Assembly (NCBI GenBank): GCA_025175895.1
Contig: CM046000.1
Location: 67,236,720 to 67,300,719 of the forward strand
Reading direction: 5' to 3'
DNA from: Wurfbainia villosa
Taxonomy: Eukaryota > Streptophyta > Magnoliopsida > Zingiberales > Zingiberaceae
DNA length: 64,000 bases
This document shows, piece by piece, positions 32,892 through 45,180 of the stretch. The stretch's first letter is position 1; the number at the start of each line of letters is the position of its first letter. The notes under the pieces were generated by a model. The model searched no databases and was not told the origin of the DNA. It was given only the letters and a program-made list of their open reading frames with translations. The position numbers were made by a program, and so were the translations under genes.

Positions 32892-33960
32892 TTTGAAAAT
32901 CCTAAGAATCACATAGATCATTACTGTAGATTTCAAAATATCATTGATTCCTCAAACAATAAAATTTCGAAATCAACCAACACCTCAAAACACCGAGAAT
33001 ATCGCATGCCACGATAGTGTGGACGTATACGAATTCTACATTTGTAAGAGGAGGTTTAACCCATTAATTTTATTATCTTGTCAACCATACTTTTTGACAA
33101 ATAAAATTAATAGTTGGTTCCTCTTTGGCCCTACAAATAAAAGCAGTGACTCCGATGGGGAGGATACTTTTTATTTGCATCTAAGTGTGCACCATTACAC
33201 GATACTAAGGGAATTATCTCGGATTATGTGCCTTACTGATGGGGAAGTACACACGCTCCTAAATAATTTCCTATAACCATTATTTGACCTAGTGATCCGC
33301 AAACAAACTCATCCGATGGGGAGGAAGGCACTCAGAGCCGACGCGCAAGTTTGTTGCATCACACGTCAAATTGTAATGGAGGTAGCGGGAATTAATTAAA
33401 ATGTCCCTCTCCCACTTAGTAAATTGACAGTGAGGAATTTTCAAGCACACACACATGCATATAAAACAAATCAGCAATAAATATGGAAAAAAAAATTAGA
33501 ATTTTCCCAACTATTATGGCATTGTTCTCCAATATGCGTCCTGTAGTGTCGCCACCTCGTCCGCTCCATCTTTTCCCGTGCGCAAGTCACCAAAGAGATC
33601 CGAGCCAAGATAAACTATTTTAATTTACATCCATCGATCCTATACTCCACGAAGGAGTGTACAAATAATCTAGATCGAAAGTAAACTAAAATGAGTGGCT
33701 AAACAATGCCGTATTTAATTACAAAAATTAAATACTAATTTAGCCTCGTCAACCCCGAGGATTCAAATAATATACAATCACACACACATGCAATCACATA
33801 CACACATATATAGCCATAATAGTTGGATCTTATGCCTGCAACCAAAAAGTTATCCTACGCACATCCTACTATCTTCCGACATATACAATATATGATAAGT
33901 TCATGAAAGTAACCGAATCCAAAACACACAAAACCGGAAATCGTGGCTCTGATGCCAAAT
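32892..33960 (-). other. Leader and primer binding site of copia element A
   Basis: About 1 kb without coding potential between the gag start and the 5' LTR. Next to the LTR the minus strand reads TTTGGCATCAGAGCCACGAT; TGGCATCAGAGC has one mismatch to the initiator-methionine primer site TGGTATCAGAGC. Confidence 0.8.
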
Positions 33961-36043
33961 TGATGGCATTGCCCGGAGGCTCATTGGCTCTCATGTCCCC
34001 GGATTAAAATTTTCACTAATGAAAACTAATCCGGATGGGATGAGTTTCCTAAGCTCAACCAATTCGTCGTTGTGCTAATGACTTGAGCGATCGTTTGAAC
34101 AAACTAGTTGTTCAAGCAACCAAACTCTTATAGTCGGTTAGCTGCGGAAGAGACGACGGACGGATCACTGATTTTTGTGTTTATCTTCGGGGTCCATGAT
34201 TATACAAATACATATGGATGTAGACATGTATAATCAACACATATAAACATATTAATAAGAATATGCAAAGATCAATAATAAAACTTGTAAAACTTTTATA
34301 CCTCTTGATCTTCTATCGTATGTCCTAACCTCCTTGTAGACTTCGTGTGGGCGAAGATCCTCCACAAGTTGAAGCTTCCTAGATCTTCTTCAATCAAAAG
34401 AAAGAAGAACTCTCCTTCCCTTATTGCTTGAGCCAACCACCAAGCCACAAAGGCTTGATGCCGTCGGCCCCAAGAAAAGGAGAACAAGATGGCCAACCAA
34501 GGAACCGAACAAGGGAACAATCCCTAGCTCCTTTGTGCCGCCGGCCAAGAGGAAAAGAAGAGGAGAAGAGGAATAGGTTGAGCACCAACCAAGGTAGAGG
34601 GAAGAGAGATAGGTGCCGGCCACACCCTAGGAAGAAGAAGAGATCCTCTCCTATAGTTGCCGCCCACTCTTCCTTCCAAACCCTAGCCGCCCAACCAAGG
34701 AACCAAACCCTAATCTCCCTAGGGTTTCTTGCCGCCCAAGCCAATGAAAGGCAAAACCCTAATCTCCAAAAACATCCAACAACTTGTCTTGCCGCCCTCC
34801 TTAAGCCACCTTATATAGAGTTGGGCTTAAGCCTTGTTTTAATCTCCACCGTCGGTTCTAGGGTTTTAATCTCAATCGTCGTTTCTAGAGATTTAATCTC
34901 AACCGTCGGATCTAGAGATTTAATCTCCACCGTCAGATCTAGGGATTTAATCTCAACCGTCGGATCTAGAGATTTAATCTCAACCGTCGGATCTAGAGAT
35001 TTAATCTCCACCGTCGGATCTAGGGATTTAATCTCAATCGTCGGATCTAGAGATTTAATCTCAACTGTCGGATCTAGAGATTTAATCTTCACCGTTGGAT
35101 CTAGGGATTTGTTTTCCATCATTGGATCTAGGCTTCATGAGGATTATATTAGGCTACGATAGGGACCATGAGGAGGAGTTGGATCTTGGCCACCCGATGG
35201 ATCGGAACCACACAAACTTGATCCATCAATGATGTTCCATTCCACTAGAGGATCATCATTGAATTACCTCACCAACCCCCATAAATTAATATGGGCTCCA
35301 TACATTATTCGTACATCCATCTCCCCGTGTTTAAGATATCGAATGTCCGTCAATTAATTGATTTACTGACCATCAATCAATTAACATCTAACTCCTCGAG
35401 TAGTACCACTCAACCTTATCATCACATTGACTAAGTCAACCTGCAGGGTTTACATGATGAACCTTATGAGCTCCTCAAGGGGACATCATCAACCTAATAT
35501 GTAGGACACGGTTTCCTCCTATAATTAACGGCACATCATGTAAATAATATCATGTCCCAACTTACCGGGCATATTGATTTAATCCATATAAATCTCACCC
35601 TTTGGTAAATCAAAGAAATAAATACTAAGTACATGTGCCCGTTATTATATCGGGATTAAGAGCATGTACAACATAATATTCGAGGTCCGATTCAATTATG
35701 TAGTCAGGAATAAATTGAATCACCTCTATGTCAGTCCTGCTCAATACACCTAAGTGTACTAGTGTTACTCTATGTTTAAGACAAAACAATACCAAGCTAC
35801 ACTACAACCATGCCAATGGTTTGTCCAAAACCATCTTGGTTGTGAGCCTCTTCTTATATTCTACAAGGGACTGATAACATGATCTTCTGTGCCACACCAA
35901 GCACCATGTTATCTACAATGTAAAGTATTAGACAATATGCACACATATAATAAATATAAAGTGCAAACAATGATCATGTGATTCTTATTTCAAAATAAAA
36001 ATGTTCATACAAAAGAGCTAGACTTTCAGTATACATTCCAACA
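33961..36043 (-). repeat. 5' LTR of copia element A
   Basis: Plus strand TGATGGCATTGCCCGG ... ATACATTCCAACA, 2083 bp, almost identical in length to the 3' LTR. TATA box on minus at 34817-34811. The transcription start should lie a little below 34790. Confidence 0.93.
34840..35130 (-). repeat. 27-bp tandem array upstream of the TATA box, element A 5' LTR
   Basis: Again eleven 27-bp units in the same order as in the 3' LTR, with seven GTCGG (CCGAC) words. Point changes differ between the two arrays but the number of units does not. Confidence 0.92.
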
Positions 36044-36048
36044 CTTAG

Positions 36049-36296
36049 AGCTATATGCACATCAATTGTGTATAAGCCTTCCCAATGATTGGTCCAATGA
36101 AGGATTAATGTCTCTAGATGACACTTTGGTCCATAGTAATGCATCATAACAAGCATGATGAACCAAGTGTATCTTCCTAACATCTCACATATTGTCTAAG
36201 TGGCTCAATACAAAAATTATGGTTTCTTAAGTATTTTGTGAGATGCTTAAAGGTATAAATCCTAGTATTTCTATAGGAACATGCAAACCTATACCT
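36049..36296 (-). other. Element B 3' untranslated region, part next to pol
   Basis: Follows the pol stop of B and is joined to 27331 when element A is removed. AT-rich, no frame of note. Confidence 0.75.
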
Positions 36297-37566
36297 TTAC
36301 TCAACCAAGCACATTCCAAGTTCTCTCCTAAGTGATGAAAATTCTATCTCGGGGAGAGCCTTGGTAAATATGTCGGCTAGGATGGACTTGGATTCAATGT
36401 AATTAAGCTCAATGTCCCCCTTAGCCACATGATCTCTAATGAAGTGATGTTTCACTTCAATGTGCTTGGTCCTAGAGTGATGCACCGGATCTTTGGTCAA
36501 GTTAATGGTGCTCACATTATCACAAAATACTTTCATGTTGGAGTAAGATAGCTCATAATCCTCTAGAGTATGTTTCATCCATAGTAGTTGAGCTACACAA
36601 CCACCCATAGCGACATATTCAGCCTCGGTGGTAGATAAGGCAACATAAGGTTGCTTCCTACTACTCCAACTAACTAGGGAGGACCCAAGGAATTGGCATC
36701 CACCACTAGTACTCTTCCGATTCAATTTACAACCGGCATAATCAGAATCGGTGTACCCAATCAAATCAAATGACCTAGTCCTAGGGTACCATAATCCTAC
36801 ATTTAGTGTGCCTTTAACATATCTTAAGATTCTCTTAATGGCAACTAAATGAGATTCTTTAGCACATGATTGATACCTAGCACACATACCAACCGCAAAT
36901 AATATGTCGGGTCTATTAGCGGTTAAGTACAAAAGACTACCAATCATGCTCCTATAAAGTGTAAGATATATTTGTTTTCCTTCATTATCACTATCTATTT
37001 TAGTATTGGTTGCCATTGGGGTTGAAACTACTTTAGCATTTTCCAAACCAAATTTCTTGATCATTTCCTTAGCATATTTGGTTTGATAAATGTAAATTCC
37101 TTCACTTGTTTGTTTAACTTGCAAACCTAGGAAGAAATTTAATTCCCTAACTAGACTCATTTCAAACTCTTTTTCCATGTTTTTAATAAAGTCTTGAAAG
37201 AGTTCATCATTTGTTGACCCAAAGATAATGTCATCAACATATACTTGGGCTACAAAGATGTCCTTAGATGTTGACTTTATAAAGAGAGTTTGATCTATAC
37301 TACCCCTTTTAAAATTCTTAGAAATTAAGAAAGATGATAATCTTTCATACCAAGCCCGGGGAGCTTGTTTCAACCCATATAAAGCTTTCCTAAGCTTGTA
37401 TACATGGTTTGGGTAGTCTATATTTTCAAACCCGGGAGGTTGTTCTACATATACCTTTTCCTTAATAAACCCATTTAGGAATGCCGATTTAACATCCATT
37501 TGATGGAGTTTGAAACCCATATAGGAGGCATACCCTAAGAGTATTCTAATGGACTCTAACCCAGCA
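36297..37566 (-). pseudogene. RT (C-terminal part) and RNase H of SIRE-like element B
   Basis: Open for 407 codons from 37520. It shows HQMDVKSAFLNGFIKEKVY, YGLKQAPRAWYERL, and the catalytic AQVYVDDIIFGST. RNase H: GYTDSDYAGCKLNRKSTSG, VALSTTEAEYVAMG and KVFCDNVSTINLTK, followed by KHIEVKHHFIRDHV and the end ADIFTKALPE. The stop is at 36297-36299. No break inside. The upstream half of RT is at 55699-56030 on the other side of element C. The remainder is intact but separated by 18 kb, so the protein cannot be made. Confidence 0.92.
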
Positions 37567-37571
37567 ACTGG

Positions 37572-38665
37572 TGTTGGATCGATCGGATCGCTAGAGGGGG
37601 GGGTGAATAGCGATAGAAACTTTTTAGTACGAATTCATTTTTAAAAAAAAAAAAACTTATATGCAGCGGAAAGATAAACAAAACAAAAAGTAAAGGAGAC
37701 AATAGATACAAGAGATTTACTTGGTTCGTAGCCGAAGGCTACTACTCCAAGGCCCTAGTGGTCCTTGACCACGTACGGAGAGCAAACTACTAAATAACTC
37801 CTCCTCGTTGGAGGTAGGAGTTAGACGGATACAAAAAGCCCGAGGTAGAAGGACACTCCCCCTCTCCTCGTTATAATGAAAGCTTTACTAAAAGGAATAA
37901 ACTGAAATACAATTTAGAACTTTCGTTACCGACGACTTTAAAGGTTGGAGGTTGAAGCTCTAGTCATCATCTCAGCTTCGTCGTAGAGGATGTCGGAGAG
38001 TCGAGCGATCGAAGCACTTGGAGGCTTTGAATTGATGAAAACCCTAGGTTTGGCCCTCCTTTATAGCCTTTGAGCCTCATCGAATGGGTCTTTAGCCAAT
38101 CACAAATGGGCACAAACCCCTTGAAAATGCTTGGGGTGTAAATACCACCGACCGATCCTTCATCACGTGAAGAATTACTCGGATTGGATCGATTCGGGCC
38201 ATCTATCGATCAGTTGAGTCGCAGCCGACCGTTGGGCAATGAGTCCTCCAGCCGGCAAATGACGATGCTAGCTGCACGGCAAGGTTAGCTCAACAAACAT
38301 ATACTTCGATGGTCGTCGACCATCCGATCTCGACCTAGACCATCTATAAGAAGTCTTTGGTCGGATCTACACTTAAGATCATCCCCGTAAAGAGGATACG
38401 ACCTTACTTACGCTCGCACACACGAGCTTACCTCAGTACTTACGTGTTGCTTTTGCTTCCGGCCTTCCACTCAATTCCTTCGGCTCCCTCCGAAGTCTCT
38501 TGAGTGTCGCCCACCACCGCGCTTCCTCCGGTGTCGCTAGCCTTCACATTTGAGACTTTTCTTCACACTTGATTTAGCTCATGAGATAACAATATATGCT
38601 TAACTTTGTATCGCTTGCTATAATCAAAACTTAGGTTCGACTTAGGTGCCTACTGCACCAACAAT
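37572..38665 (-). repeat. 3' LTR of SIRE-like element C
   Basis: Plus strand TGTTGGATCGATCGG ... CCTACTGCACCAACA, 1094 bp, with an 8-G run at 37596-37603. The TATA-like box on minus lies near 38065. The segment 38130-38300 differs strongly from the matching segment of the 5' LTR (55165-55310), while the rest is almost identical. Confidence 0.92.
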
Positions 38666-39544
38666 CTCCCCCTTTTTGATTTATGGCAAACCCACATACA
38701 AAGTTAAGTAAATAGCAAGCATGAAGAGTAATAATGTGCATGAGAAACAAAAATATGAAGATTAAGTTGGAGTAGTAAGGATTTTCTTCAAGTACTCCCC
38801 CTTGAGGAAACCTCCCCCTTGACCGAGGGTGAGTCTTGAAGAAAGACCTTAATCCTCCCCCTTGAGGGTTGCTTTAAGTAATTAACATTACTTAAAGTTG
38901 ACCTTAGTAAAACGTTTTAGTTAAGCCCTTTCTCCCCCTTAAGTAAAACATTAACGACATAAAAAAAATCAATTTAAGTAAAACGTAGACGGCACAAATA
39001 AGTTTAAGTTAAGAATTCTTTGGCCTTTTGGTAAAAGTTAACTAAATATGAAGTAAGAGTTAAGTTATCAAAAAAAATTTTGACCCCTTAACTTTGGCTT
39101 TTTTCTCCCCCTTTTGCCGTATATCGAAAAGAGTAAGGGGTGTGTGGAAAACAAAATAAGTGTTAAATTTAAGGTCCAAGCATGTTCCCCATTTTTTTTT
39201 TTAAAATAATATACTGAAAATAAGCTCATCTATAAAATGTTCGACTCATATTGGGCTTGATTGATATGTAAGATCAACCAGTCCTGGTCAGAGTCGGTTA
39301 GTATGTATGATTATACTCCGTGGTTCATAGCGATGCACTAGCTCTACATCTGGAACCAGGAGTAAGGTCCTAACATCTCACGCCCATCTACGTGGCTAAG
39401 TACACAAATACATTAGTCCTATGTGTTGTGAGATGTACTGGCTCCTTAAATCTATAGGTGCATGATATCTAAGGTATGTCCTATGCTAGTTCCATAAAAA
39501 TGAAATTAAAGAAATAGTAGTAAGAACATATAGTTTGCATGTAC
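38666..39544 (-). other. Element C polypurine tract and 3' untranslated region
   Basis: The bases next to the LTR, on minus, read AAAAAGGGGGAGAT (polypurine tract). The rest is AT-rich with repeated short words such as CTCCCCCTTGA and AAGTAAAAC. There is no env-like frame. Confidence 0.8.
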
Positions 39545-39612
39545 CTATTCTATTACGCACATGCCCAATTTTCGTCTTAATAGACTAAATTCGGCTTCGG
39601 GTAGGGGTTTAG
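39545..39612 (-). pseudogene. Last codons of element C pol
   Basis: When D is removed, the frame of 52116-49119 continues here without a shift through KPLPEAEFSLLRRKLGMC and stops at 39545-39547. This confirms that D interrupted an otherwise continuous pol near its 3' end. Confidence 0.9.
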
Positions 39613-41769
39613 TGTTAGTAATATATGAGAGATGTCCTAAGGCAATCGCCTTATGTATGAACCATTTATATGATAAATGAAGATTCACTATTTGAGTATA
39701 CATATTTTATGTATTTGATTGGATCTTAAACTCATTTACTGAATGTCCACGATACGATTCACAGCATGAGAGAATTTGTGATTGGATCACAACTAGTGAG
39801 TATCTCTACATGTGTAATTGTGATGTATCGGAATTATCCCTAGTCAATGAATTGATGGATTTGGACACCATCAATTCTGTCGAGACTAGCACGAGGTATA
39901 CTCCTTGGTGTATCCAAGCAGCTGATTCTCACTGGCTGGAGACATTGTGATGTCCGGAGTTAATCGTGGATGCTAGTTATGGTAACTAGTTCATTGGAGT
40001 GACCAACCGTAAGACTTCATATGGTTTTCTGCATATATAGATATGTCAATGAAGTTCTTACTGTGGCTTAAGTGCGATGTTCCTTTGACTTGCGGTATTC
40101 AAGTCATCTTGATCATGGAGACTTATGCTTTGACATCTTAAGCAAACATCTCTAAGGAGATGTGGACCCGAGATGATTGGGTATAAGTCGAAGTGATCGA
40201 AGGTGTTTGAATAGCCTATAAAGGATTCACCACTCCTTGCGAGGAGATGTATACCCATGGCCTCTCGTCGGATTGTTACTAAAGTCTTTGGCCAAAGCAA
40301 TACATGTTTAGAGTAAGGTACTCTTCGATACATGTGGAGTAACTAGAATCCGTAGGACGAGGAAATGATACTTGGGCTAGGTGTGACATAGTCGACCTAG
40401 TGGGAGGCCCGACACAATAGACCATGTCCTGAACCAAGTGGGTATAAGATGAGTGAAGGGAATGGGGCACGATTCATTCGAGCCTCTTGAAGGGTTTGAA
40501 ATAGTTCTGGATCGTTGATCTTTTGTTAATTGGGGATCATGATGTACTACTAGGTGCCACTCATGATCGTTCTATAATTAATGGTTAATTATAGACGGCC
40601 AACATAAACCGAGAACCTATTTGGTCACACGCACAACGAGTGTAATCCAAAGGATTTAAAACGAGCTTGAGAAGGAGATTCTCAGACCGAGAGAAACTAT
40701 GTTTGGTTGGACCAAACATAAAGCGAGCATGAAATTGTTTCAGTCGCAATAGAAGCGTGGATGGGCCGTGTCTTATGAAGACATAATGGATGGACCAAAA
40801 TGGTTTGGTCCTAATCCAATGGATGAGAATAAACCAAAGGGTTTGGTTTATATTAAACGAATGAACCAAAGGTTGGTTCGGTTCGTTTTAACTTAAAATA
40901 AACCATCATGGTTTGGTTTATTTTAACTTATCTTAATGGAGCGGGTTAACGGGCTTTATGGATATGATCCATTAACCATTAAGAGAATTAGTTCTCTATA
41001 AAATAGGGCTTAAACCCTAATCCCAAACCCTAATCAATAGTGGCCGCCCAACCCCTCCCTCTCCTATTCGGCGCCCAACTCCTCCCTGGCCTCCCCCAGC
41101 CCCTCCTCAACGAAGAGTTGCGGTCATCGTCCTTAGGTTTGGCATCAAGTTGAGCTCTTTTCTTCCTTGGTTTTGGCCGGCGCCTACTCCTCCACCAAGC
41201 TGTCCAGTTTTCTGGACAGATTCTTCTCCTCTCGTCGGAGCGTCGTTTGGACGACGGTTAGTGCTCCGACAGCGGCTAACATACCGGGGATTTGATCTCC
41301 GGTAATCCTCTAAGGTGGAGGACGAAGGATTCGTCAATCGGTTGACGAATACCTCTCCGGAGAAGCAAGTCTTGAGGACTTGTTTTAGGTCCGAATTTGG
41401 ATTCGGACCGTGATCATCTCTCGATCACGTCGTCTTCAACACGAGGCTAGTAACCCGTACGAAGACGAAGCTCGTGGCTTGGCGAAGTCATCCCGAGGAG
41501 CTCGGCGTGGATACGGATAGAGACGATTCTTACGAGAATCGTTCCGGTTGATGCCGTTCCCGCTACACGTCATACGGAAGGTATAACGTAGTTTAATTTC
41601 TTTTATTGCAATTTTAATTTACGGTTATGTCTACACTTGTTGTAATAGCATGCGTGTGTTGTGTGTGTTGTAATAAATAGGAATATTTATTATTTTTATT
41701 GCTTCCGCTGTGCTCATGTTTACGAAACATGATCGAACACACACATGCCGCGGTGCCGGAAACCCAACA
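39613..41769 (+). repeat. 5' LTR of copia element D
   Basis: TGTTAGTAATATATGAGAGA ... CGGAAACCCAACA, 2157 bp. The TATA box TATAAAATA is at 40997-41005, followed by two telo-boxes AAACCCTAA (41012-41020, 41025-41033). The E LTRs of the same family have TATAAAAG and lack these telo-boxes. Confidence 0.93.
40997..41033 (+). promoter_or_regulatory. TATA box with two downstream telo-boxes in the D LTR
   Basis: TATAAAATA at 40997-41005; AAACCCTAA at 41012 and 41025. The same set is at 48292-48328 in the 3' LTR. Telo-boxes near the start site are a known feature of plant housekeeping promoters and are bound by Myb-type telomere-repeat proteins; their role here is inferred. Confidence 0.7.
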
Positions 41770-41770
41770 G

Positions 41771-41785
41771 TGGTATCAGAGCCCA
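41771..41785 (+). other. Primer binding site of D
   Basis: TGGTATCAGAGCCCA, a perfect initiator-methionine tRNA match, one base after the LTR. Confidence 0.92.
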
Positions 41786-43056
41786 GGTTGTGTTTCGACA
41801 TAATCGTAAAATTGGTTTTGCGATAGTCATAATGTATTTCTGGAAATTTTCTAAATTTTGTAAATTTAGAAGTATTTATGGAAATTTTTTAATTTTGGAA
41901 AGTCTAGAAGTATTTATGGAAATCTTCCACTTTTGGAAAGTTGGAAGTATTTATGGAAATTGATATTTTCCATAAATAAAATATTTGATTAGATTCTGGA
42001 AATTTGTTTCCTAATTTAATCTTGATTTGATTTGGGAAATCAAATCTTTAAAATATTTTATTTCCATAAGTAGTTTTGAAGATTTAGGAAATTGGTTTCC
42101 TAAATAGATTTTCCTTAATCAAATAATTCCATGAATAAAATATGTGATTAGATTTGAAAATTTGTTTCCTAATTTAATTATGATTTGATTTGGAGAATCA
42201 AATCTTAAACATATTTTATTTCCATAAATAGTTATGACATATAAGGAAATATTGTACATGACATAATTGTATGACATGTAGTTGCATTAGATGCATAACA
42301 TAATGCCATGCGTGTCGTGACATGTAGATGTATGCCATGTATGCCATGCCATGTAGATAATAGTTATTTGCATGCAAAGAGGATGAGACATAAAAACCTT
42401 TAAACAATATTAAAGCCTACACCTTCCATTAATATGGTTTGAACCAGAGTTCCGTTTCTTGTTTGGGTTGTTGGACTCTCTCCAAGCCCGGCTCGAACCC
42501 GAACATGTTCAAACCATGGAATAGTTTAATATTAATATGGTAAGAGTCAGAGGTCAATCGTTAGCTTTGGTTGTTGGACTCTCTCCAAGCTGGGCTAATT
42601 GGTTGAATGTGCTCTAACCATATTAAAACTATTCTTGATTAATGGGTTGGCTTTAACCTGGAGCATCGGCTTGTTGGACTCTCTCCAAGGTCGATGTTAA
42701 GGGAGGTGAAGTTGGGTGCTATGCATAAGATGCATACTTGTTAATGTGTTAACAACCCGATGTATGTGTGAACATTCAATTAGTTGATAGCACATTGTGA
42801 TAGTTGCATATACGGGATATGCAATCGGTATAGATGATACCTACCGTCGTAGTTATGAATGGCTTGTTGGACTCTCTCCAAGGTTGTTCATAACTATGAT
42901 GGATATCACCGACCATTCGGAGATGGACCTACAATCTCGAGTGATTTTGGGGTTTTGAAATTGAAAAATGAATGGGATTTATAAATGTATATTGATGCAT
43001 TTTAAAATCATTTTCTCATATATGCTCGTTTGTATTTCTAGGTCGATAAATTGATC
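41786..43056 (+). other. Leader of copia element D with structured repeats
   Basis: Same order as in E: 38-bp units (41830-41960), the paired blocks with CCATAAATAAAATAT and TATTTTATTTCCATAA (41960-42240), then four perfect copies of TTGGACTCTCTCCAA (42471, 42574, 42674, 42867). No coding frame. Confidence 0.82.
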
Positions 43057-43860
43057 ATGAGCGTCTTTGAATTTGCGCACTATTTTGGATTGAACAAAAT
43101 TTGGGCCTAACTTCTGGGTGACTTAGAAACACGAGAATTGTTCTCAAGGCGGAAAAGCTTGCATATGTCCTTGAAGAGCCTCTTCACCGTCCTAAGGACA
43201 ATGCAACTCGGACCAAATGTTGGTCTATCGAAGCATGTGGCGGTCTGGGCGAGTTGCATCATGCTAGCGGCGATGGTACAGGCTGCGAAGCGGCATGAGC
43301 ATATGGATGCTAACACTATGGTCTTCCATCTTCATGAGTTGTTCGATGAGCAAGCGAGATCCGAAGGTTCGAGGTCTCTAGGCTCCTCTTCACCACGAAG
43401 ATGCAAGAAGGTTAAATCTGTAGTGCATTTGTGCTAAAGATGAGCGGGTACATCGGCTGACTAGCTACCCTCGGTTTTGTGATGGATCATGAGTTAAGTA
43501 TTGACTTAATTCTGCATTGTTTGCCCAAGAGTTTCGCAATTTGTGATGAACTATCGGATGAACAAATTGGAATCCACCATTCCCGAGCTCCTCAATATCT
43601 TTGAAGGACTGGAGCCTTACATGAAGCATGAGGAAAGGCGGTTACATTAGTTGATTCCTCAAAGAAAGGTTCTAAGAGGAAGGCAAAGAGCGAGAAGAAA
43701 GGAAAGAAAAAGGCAAAGAAGGCGGAACCAATGAAAGGGCACTTGCCATCACTTTGGCAAGGAAGGCCACGGCGAAGAAAGCTGCAAGATTTATCTTGAG
43801 TCCATGAAGAAGAAGAAGGCATCCGATGCCCCATCCTCTTGAGTATCTTCGTTATTGATT
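43057..43860 (+). pseudogene. gag: gag of copia element D (multiple frameshifts)
   Basis: The ATG at 43057 aligns with the gag start of E. Pieces of the copia capsid (HMDANTMVFHLHELFDEQAR at about 43300) and of the lysine-rich tail with a damaged zinc knuckle (CHHFGKEGHG, about 43745) are present in different frames. Compared with E, small deletions occur at many CAG/CTG positions, so part of the damage could be technical. Confidence 0.75.
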
Positions 43861-45180
43861 GTCATTCTATTTCCTTAGACACTTGGGTATTGGATCTTGG
43901 GTGTGGCTCACATATATGTAATGACATACAGGGCTAAGGAATAGAAGAAGACTTGTCGAGGAGAGTCAAATTTGCGAGTTGGCAATGGAGCAAAGGTTCT
44001 TTATTGCCATCGGAACTTATTTCTTTGAAGCTCCTAGTGGACTAGTCTTGAAGCTGGACAATTGCTATTATGTTCCTTCTCTAATAAAGAACATTGTTTC
44101 TATTTCTTAAATAGAAATGGTTTCCATTTAACGTTTAGTAACAATTGTTGTTATATAACTTTGAATGGCGTACTTTATGGAACTGGAACTTTGAGTAATG
44201 GCATTTATACGTTGGACGTATCCAGTGACATTTTCAATATCGAAGCGAGCAACACGCGTGCTCGAAAGGATAATCACATAGACTCCTATATGTGGCATTT
44301 TCGTCTTGGCCATATAAGCAAGAAACGCATGTCAGAATTACACCGATGTGGAATTCTGGAATCGTTTGAATTGGATTCATACGATACATGCGAATCATGC
44401 TTAAAAGGCAAGATGACTAAGTTACCTTTTACTGGAAAAGGTGAACGAGTGGGAGAGTTACTAGGTCTAGTACATACTGATGTATGTGGACCTATGTCAA
44501 CTCAAGCATTAGGAGGCTATAGCTACTTCATTACCTTCACCGATGATCACTCACGGTTTGGGTATGTGTTCTTGATGAAACACAAGTCTGAAGCCTTTGA
44601 AAAGTTCAAAGAATTCAGAAATGAAGTAGAGAAACAACATGACAAAAGTATTAAAATACTTCGATCGGATCGAGGTGGTGAATACTTAAGTCAAGAGTTT
44701 CTTGATTATCTAAGAGACAATGGCATATTGTCTCAATGGACTCCGCCCTATACACCACAGCATAATGGTGTATCTGAGAGGCGTAACCGGACCTTGTTGG
44801 ACATGGTCAGGTCAATGATGAATCATGCGACTCTTCCCAAGTCCTTTTGGGGTTATGCACTTCAGACAGCTGTTTACTTGTTAAACAGAATGCCTACCAA
44901 GGTAGTCTCAACTACTCCATATGAGATATGGAATGGTAAGAAACCTCATGTATCTTACTTGAAGATATGGGGTTGTCACCTTATGTGTAGCGGTATGTCG
45001 GACAAATTGGATGCTAAGTCGATAAATGTCTATTTATTGGATACCCTAAGGAAACAAGGGGTTACCAATTCTATCATCCTGTGGAACAAAAGGTGTTTGT
45101 TTCAAGGCATGCTGTGTTTCTAGAGAAAGAGTTTCTCTTGCAAGAAAACAGTGGGAGTGTCGTCGAGCTTGAGGAAACTC
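43861..45180 (+). pseudogene. Protease and integrase of copia element D
   Basis: The protease region (43880-44060) is shifted: the active site reads VLDLGCGSHICND instead of the E motif VLDTGCDSHICND. The frame 44062-45123 (353 codons) is then open: WHFRLGHISKKRM and CESCLKGKMTKLPF (zinc domain), HTDVCGPMS, FTDDHSRFGYVF, SDRGGEYLSQEF and HNGVSERRNRT (DDE triad complete). The frame breaks near 44980, where E-like codons lose bases at CAG and CTG. The integrase core is the best-preserved part of D. Confidence 0.85.

Larger units (their letters stand above)
27332..36048 (-). mobile_element. Copia element A, complete with two LTRs
   Basis: The element body is 27337-36043, flanked by CTTAG (27332-27336 and 36044-36048). 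It is on the minus strand: 5' LTR 33961-36043, primer site next to 33960, gag remnant, pol 32533-29450, polypurine tract at 29430-29419, 3' LTR 27337-29418. Length is 8.7 kb. The two LTRs are nearly identical by eye, so the insertion is fairly young, yet gag is internally deleted and pol has a frameshift and two late stops, so the copy probably moved with help from proteins made by a relative. Confidence 0.94.

Noticed and set aside
33940..33960. tRNA-like sequences near LTR ends
   Set aside because: These are primer binding sites complementary to the 3' end of initiator tRNA; no cloverleaf follows.
41011..41036. Interstitial telomere repeat
   Set aside because: Only two AAACCCTAA units with an imperfect spacer, located next to a TATA box in both LTRs; better read as telo-box promoter elements.
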